Assembly: GCA_028707695.1 (NCBI GenBank)
Contig: JAQWAL010000002.1
Coordinates: 1 to 64,000, forward strand
From: Bacteroidales bacterium
Lineage (GTDB): Bacteria; Bacteroidota; Bacteroidia; Bacteroidales; UBA932
DNA: 64,000 nucleotides
Direction of reading: 5' to 3'
This document shows positions 60,827 to 64,000 of this stretch, in pieces. Position numbers and translations under genes: made by a program. The notes beneath the pieces were generated by a model. That model was not told the origin of the DNA. It saw only the letters and a program-made list of their open reading frames with translations, and did not search any database. Position 1 is the first letter of the stretch. Each line of letters starts with the position of its first letter.

Positions 60827-61689
60827 ATCCTATCCAATGAAAGTTCTATTAATTTTTTCACATAACCCTTGTAGTCTGGCTGGCTCTCTTTCAAATGTCG
60901 GTTTGCAATGACACAGCAAACCGTAGCAGCATCATGGCCAAGCAATGTAGCCAATCCTGCAATTGCAGAGCCCTCCATTTCGAAATTGGTAATACGGTAA
61001 TTTGCAAACCTGAAGGACTCCAGTTTTTCAACCATTTCCGGCATGGCCAAAGGCAATCTCAAAACCCTTCCTTGAGGAGCGTAAAACCCAGATGCGGAAA
61101 TTGTCACACCAGGAATGGTAAAATCTTCCATGGCCTCAATTATAAGTGGACTTGCAGAGACAAAATAGGGATCAGGCAATTCCTTGAGCCATCCGGTATG
61201 TTTTATGAATGAGGCCTCTATCTCTTTATCGGTTACCCTTTCCCTCCCTTTGTACCAGTTTAGCAGACCATCACAGCCAACAGAGATATGGGAAAGTATA
61301 TAAGAGCCCAAAGGAATATCAGGCTGGATTGCCCCTGTTGTTCCTATCCGCAATATCCTCAACCTTTTATGCGTTTTCTTGGCACTTCTGGTTTCAAAGT
61401 CAATATTTGCCAACGCGTCCAGCTCATTCATGACAATATCAATATTGTCGGTTCCGATACCAGTGGAAATCACAGTAATCCTCTTTCCTTTGTACTCACC
61501 TGTGGCAGAGACAAACTCCCTTGAAGCATTACGGTTTTCTATCTTTTCAAAAAAAGATGAAACAAGCTCTACCCTGCCGGGGTCTCCAACCAAAATCACA
61601 TTATCGGCAAGTTGATCCGGCTTGATATGTAAATGGAATACAGATCCATCGTTGTTTATTATAAGTTCCGAAGAAGCAATAGTTGTCAT
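60823..61689 (-). CDS. Nucleoside phosphorylase (uridine phosphorylase type)
   Basis: A 288-residue enzyme that splits a nucleoside with phosphate. Motifs: NVILVGDPGRVELVSSFFE, ITVISTGIGTDNIDIVMNEL, LRIGTTGAIQPDIPLGSYI for phosphate and ribose, and YRITNFEMEGSAIAGLATLLG with the ribose-binding EME. The pattern is nearest to uridine phosphorylase. The ATG at 61689 follows the -7 box at 61709-61716; upstream in-frame ATGs would lie before the promoter. Confidence 0.9.
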   Translation of the reverse strand: MTTIASSELIINNDGSVFHLHIKPDQLADNVILVGDPGRVELVSSFFEKIENRNASREFVSATGEYKGKRITVISTGIGTDNIDIVMNELDALANIDFETRSAKKTHKRLRILRIGTTGAIQPDIPLGSYILSHISVGCDGLLNWYKGRERVTDKEIEASFIKHTGWLKELPDPYFVSASPLIIEAMEDFTIPGVTISASGFYAPQGRVLRLPLAMPEMVEKLESFRFANYRITNFEMEGSAIAGLATLLGHDAATVCCVIANRHLKESQPDYKGYVKKLIELSLDRI

Positions 61690-61708
61690 AGAATCTACCT
61701 TTAAATTA

Positions 61709-61716
61709 CAAAAATA
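61709..61716 (-). promoter_or_regulatory. -7 promoter box of the nucleoside phosphorylase gene
   Basis: TATTTTTG on the minus strand matches TAnnTTTG, 19 bases before the ATG at 61689. Confidence 0.5.
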
Positions 61717-61729
61717 ACCATTTGTTTTA

Positions 61730-61737
61730 TACTTTTG
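61730..61737 (+). promoter_or_regulatory. -7 promoter box of the DUF4293 gene
   Basis: TACTTTTG matches TAnnTTTG, 17 bases before the ATG at 61755. Confidence 0.5.
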
Positions 61738-61754
61738 TGCAAAAATCCAACCAT

Positions 61755-62153
61755 ATGATACAACGAATCCAGACATTATTCCTGCTTGGTGCTTCTGCAC
61801 TCATGTTTTCCATGTTTTTTTCAAAAATGGCTTATTCTGTACATGAGACCATCAAATATACAGATGTTATTTATTTACTCATAATGATTGTTGTTACATT
61901 CCTTATTTCGTTCATCACCATATTCCTGTATCGCCACAGGATGATACAAATAAGACTTTGTGTCCTGAATTCCATTATCCTTTTGGGACTTCAGGGATGG
62001 ATAGGCTGGATGTTCTTCTCCAGGCCAGAAGGGTCAGCGTTTGGCATAAGCGCTGTATTCCCTATTGTTGCGGCTATCCTGACTTTCACAGCAATGAAGT
62101 ACATAGCTGGTGACGAAGCTCTTGTAAGGTCAACTTCCAGACTAAGGAAATAG
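61755..62153 (+). CDS. DUF4293 membrane protein
   Basis: A 132-residue protein starting MIQRIQTLFLL, with four predicted membrane helices. The opening sequence and topology are those of DUF4293, found throughout Bacteroidota and of unknown function. ATG at 61755 is the only start that follows the promoter box. It converges with the TPR gene, 26 bases apart. Confidence 0.88.
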   Translation: MIQRIQTLFLLGASALMFSMFFSKMAYSVHETIKYTDVIYLLIMIVVTFLISFITIFLYRHRMIQIRLCVLNSIILLGLQGWIGWMFFSRPEGSAFGISAVFPIVAAILTFTAMKYIAGDEALVRSTSRLRK

Positions 62154-62179
62154 CATTCCGGAATTTGCCAAAGAATTAA

Positions 62180-64000
62180 TTAATTATCTTCTGTCACGCA
62201 ATATTTTTTGATCACGCCATAAGCATCTTCAATTCCAAGTTCACCTGCTTTACTCATGTCAAGGCAACCCTTTTCACGATCCTGCAGGTAAATGTGAACC
62301 AAGCCCCTGTTGTAGTAAGCTTCTGCCAAACCAGGGAATAGTTCCAGGGATTTGCTATACTGTACGATGGCTTCCGGCAAATCGTTGGATAACGAGTATA
62401 GGTTCCCAAGGTTGTAATATACATATGGTATCTCCGGAGATATTTCGGCTGCCCTTTTCATATCGTGTATTGCAGCTGTGTAATCGTAGCTCCGGGTCTG
62501 GTTGTCCCTTACCTTGGCCCTTGTCGCACCAGTATTGTCCAAAGTCAAAACCTGAACATTACTCTCAATAGAAGAGATAAAATCAATCATTTCCGACTGG
62601 AGAGCACCCCTGTTCAGATAAAAAAATGTTTGTTCGGGATCCAGCTCAATAGCTTGATTATAGCACTCCAGGGCAGTGTTGAACTGCTTGTTGCCAGTCT
62701 CAATTACCGCTTTGGCAAAAAGCATTTCAGGTTCTTTGCCTACATGCAGGGAACTGTCAATTATTTGCAGGTATCCCTCCCTAGTCTGTTCTGCAACATC
62801 ACTTTGGTCTGCAGTCAAAGATACAGGAAAAGGCACCTTTTGGGCAAACTGTTCTATCACAATGTTCCGGAACCTTTTATCCAATGCCATATATTCCGAT
62901 TTCTTTTGCACCAGCCTGAATTTGTACAGAGGTTTGAGCCTTATGTCAACATCCCTGTGTTGCAATAATTCATCGTTGAAATCCCTTTTTGCAAAATCTG
63001 CATCCAAAGCCAGCAAATTATCAAACTTTTTGGTGGTATCTGAAAGTATTGACAAATTTGTAGTATCCCCTCTCCTGGAACGGTACTCCTTGACTTTTTC
63101 CTGTGCAATCTCATAGTCACTACGTGCAGAGTTGAACTGACCCAACTGGTTCTTCACATAAGACCTGTTCAGGTATGCATTGGCAAAATCGGGATATAGG
63201 TTTATTGCCTGTGAATAATCATCCATAGCATCCCTGAAGCGTCCAAGCTGGATAAAAACCGATGCCCTGTTATAGTAGGCAAGAACATTATTTGGATTGA
63301 TAGACAATACCCTGTCGTAATCTTCAATGGCATTGTTGTAATCACCAATCTGGGACCTGATCAAAGCCCTGTTGTACAATGTGAGGGCATTACCCGGATC
63401 CAGCTCCAGTACCTTTTCCAAATCGTCCAGAGCTCCCATGATATCTTTATTCTCGTACCTTACCAAAGACCTGTTGAACAATGCAAAAGTATTGGTTGTA
63501 TCCAACCTAACGGCACTATTCAAATCTTCAAGAGCCAATTCGTAATTCTTTTGCATCATGTATATCCTGGAACGCCTAACATACCCCTCCGGTGCCATCC
63601 TGTCCAATGATATGGCAGTATTGTAATCATCCACAGCCTTCAAAGTATCCCCTAAGAAAAGATAACTGGCACCCCTGTTCAAATAGGCATCGGCTACATT
63701 TGGTTCCCTCCTCAAAAAACGGTCAAAATCCTCCACAGCTTTTTCAAATTGTTGGGAAAGGAAATATGTTACTCCCCTGCTAAAGTACAATCCTGTGTAA
63801 CCAGGCCTTAAATCAACTGCCTCTTCCAAATCCTTGAGGGCCAAATCAAATTTACCTATACGGCTATGTGTTATAGCCCTGTAGTGGTATGCCAAAGTAT
63901 ATAACGGGTTTATTGAAAGAGTTTTGTCAAAATCGTTCTGGGCACCGTAAAAATCACCCAGGTTGTATTTTGCTATACCCCGGAAAAAATAGGCTTCATG
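62180..64000 (-). CDS. TPR-repeat protein, 5' end beyond the window
   Basis: At least 606 residues; the frame stays open to the right edge, so the start is missing. It is built of tetratricopeptide repeats (at least ten in the first 270 or so visible residues, such as AYLNRGASYLFLGDTLKAVDDYNTAI and AYYNRASVFIQLGRFRDAMDDYSQAI, and more near the end), with a non-TPR insertion of about 110 residues (SRRGDTTNLSILSDTTKKFDN... ) between. It likely acts as a protein-interaction scaffold; the C-terminus ends KKYCVTEDN. A signal peptide cannot be judged. Confidence 0.88.
   Translation of the reverse strand, partial: HEAYFFRGIAKYNLGDFYGAQNDFDKTLSINPLYTLAYHYRAITHSRIGKFDLALKDLEEAVDLRPGYTGLYFSRGVTYFLSQQFEKAVEDFDRFLRREPNVADAYLNRGASYLFLGDTLKAVDDYNTAISLDRMAPEGYVRRSRIYMMQKNYELALEDLNSAVRLDTTNTFALFNRSLVRYENKDIMGALDDLEKVLELDPGNALTLYNRALIRSQIGDYNNAIEDYDRVLSINPNNVLAYYNRASVFIQLGRFRDAMDDYSQAINLYPDFANAYLNRSYVKNQLGQFNSARSDYEIAQEKVKEYRSRRGDTTNLSILSDTTKKFDNLLALDADFAKRDFNDELLQHRDVDIRLKPLYKFRLVQKKSEYMALDKRFRNIVIEQFAQKVPFPVSLTADQSDVAEQTREGYLQIIDSSLHVGKEPEMLFAKAVIETGNKQFNTALECYNQAIELDPEQTFFYLNRGALQSEMIDFISSIESNVQVLTLDNTGATRAKVRDNQTRSYDYTAAIHDMKRAAEISPEIPYVYYNLGNLYSLSNDLPEAIVQYSKSLELFPGLAEAYYNRGLVHIYLQDREKGCLDMSKAGELGIEDAYGVIKKYCVTEDN

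Overview
The window is a gene-dense stretch (no gap without a gene reaches 300 bases) of a Bacteroidota chromosome, most likely order Bacteroidales. The evidence is the gene content (TonB-dependent and Porin_10 outer-membrane proteins, serine palmitoyltransferase, DUF4293, an FtsE-type ATPase, anaerobic sulfatase maturase, full-length FbaA/GyrB/DnaK of Bacteroidota type) and the repeated -7 promoter box TAnnTTTG upstream of many genes. Anaerobic life is suggested by anSME and the ferredoxin-MinD ATPases. NhaD and a photolyase hint at a saline or lit habitat rather than a gut; this is inference. No insertion sequence, prophage, CRISPR array or rRNA was seen, so this looks like core chromosome.

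Layout. 1-11 kb: end of guaA, a small lipoprotein, a TonB receptor, xerD and pyk from overlapping promoters, ftsE-nth, and a large TPR protein with an outer-membrane barrel. 11-22 kb: gyrB-M23 peptidase-spt-SDR (sphingolipid base synthesis), a 2-hydroxyacid dehydrogenase, tRNA-Leu, then a PurL-tail-like protein-menG-cls-antiporter run. 22-24.5 kb: NifX-like protein, two ferredoxin-containing MinD/Mrp ATPases and a DUF5320 protein (locus A). 24.6-31 kb: GDPD lipoprotein, tRNA-Arg/rplS, and grpE-dnaJ-M23-anmK. 31-39.7 kb: TauE/SafE and DUF5672 genes, then a sulfatase-anSME-LysR-YeiH module, photolyase and fba. 39.8-46.5 kb: creatininase-like protein-gmk-nadD, panB-rluA, dnaK, an S9-type hydrolase. 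46.5-49.5 kb: DUF134 regulator-NifX-like-Mrp-NhaD (locus B). 49.6-64 kb: CPBP protease, pncB-pncA-ROK-MFS-SIS, porin-lytic transglycosylase, LolC/E-type permease, nucleoside phosphorylase-SirB1-like, DUF4293, and a TPR gene cut by the window end.

The most notable system is split between loci A and B, 22 kb apart. Together they encode the protein families of the anaerobe 'orange protein' (ORP) clusters known from Desulfovibrio: ferredoxin-MinD ATPases, Mrp, and NifX/MTH1175-type proteins. Both loci start from a nearly identical 26-base promoter/operator (22 of 26 identical): a palindrome of the type ATGAAC-N4-GTTCAT abutting a TAnnTTTG box. This implies co-regulation, plausibly by the DUF134 protein of locus B.

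Other themes are peptidoglycan turnover (two M23 peptidases, anmK, MltF-like enzyme), NAD synthesis and salvage (nadD, pncB, pncA), chaperones (grpE-dnaJ and dnaK) and sulfate-ester use with a possible sulfate export route.
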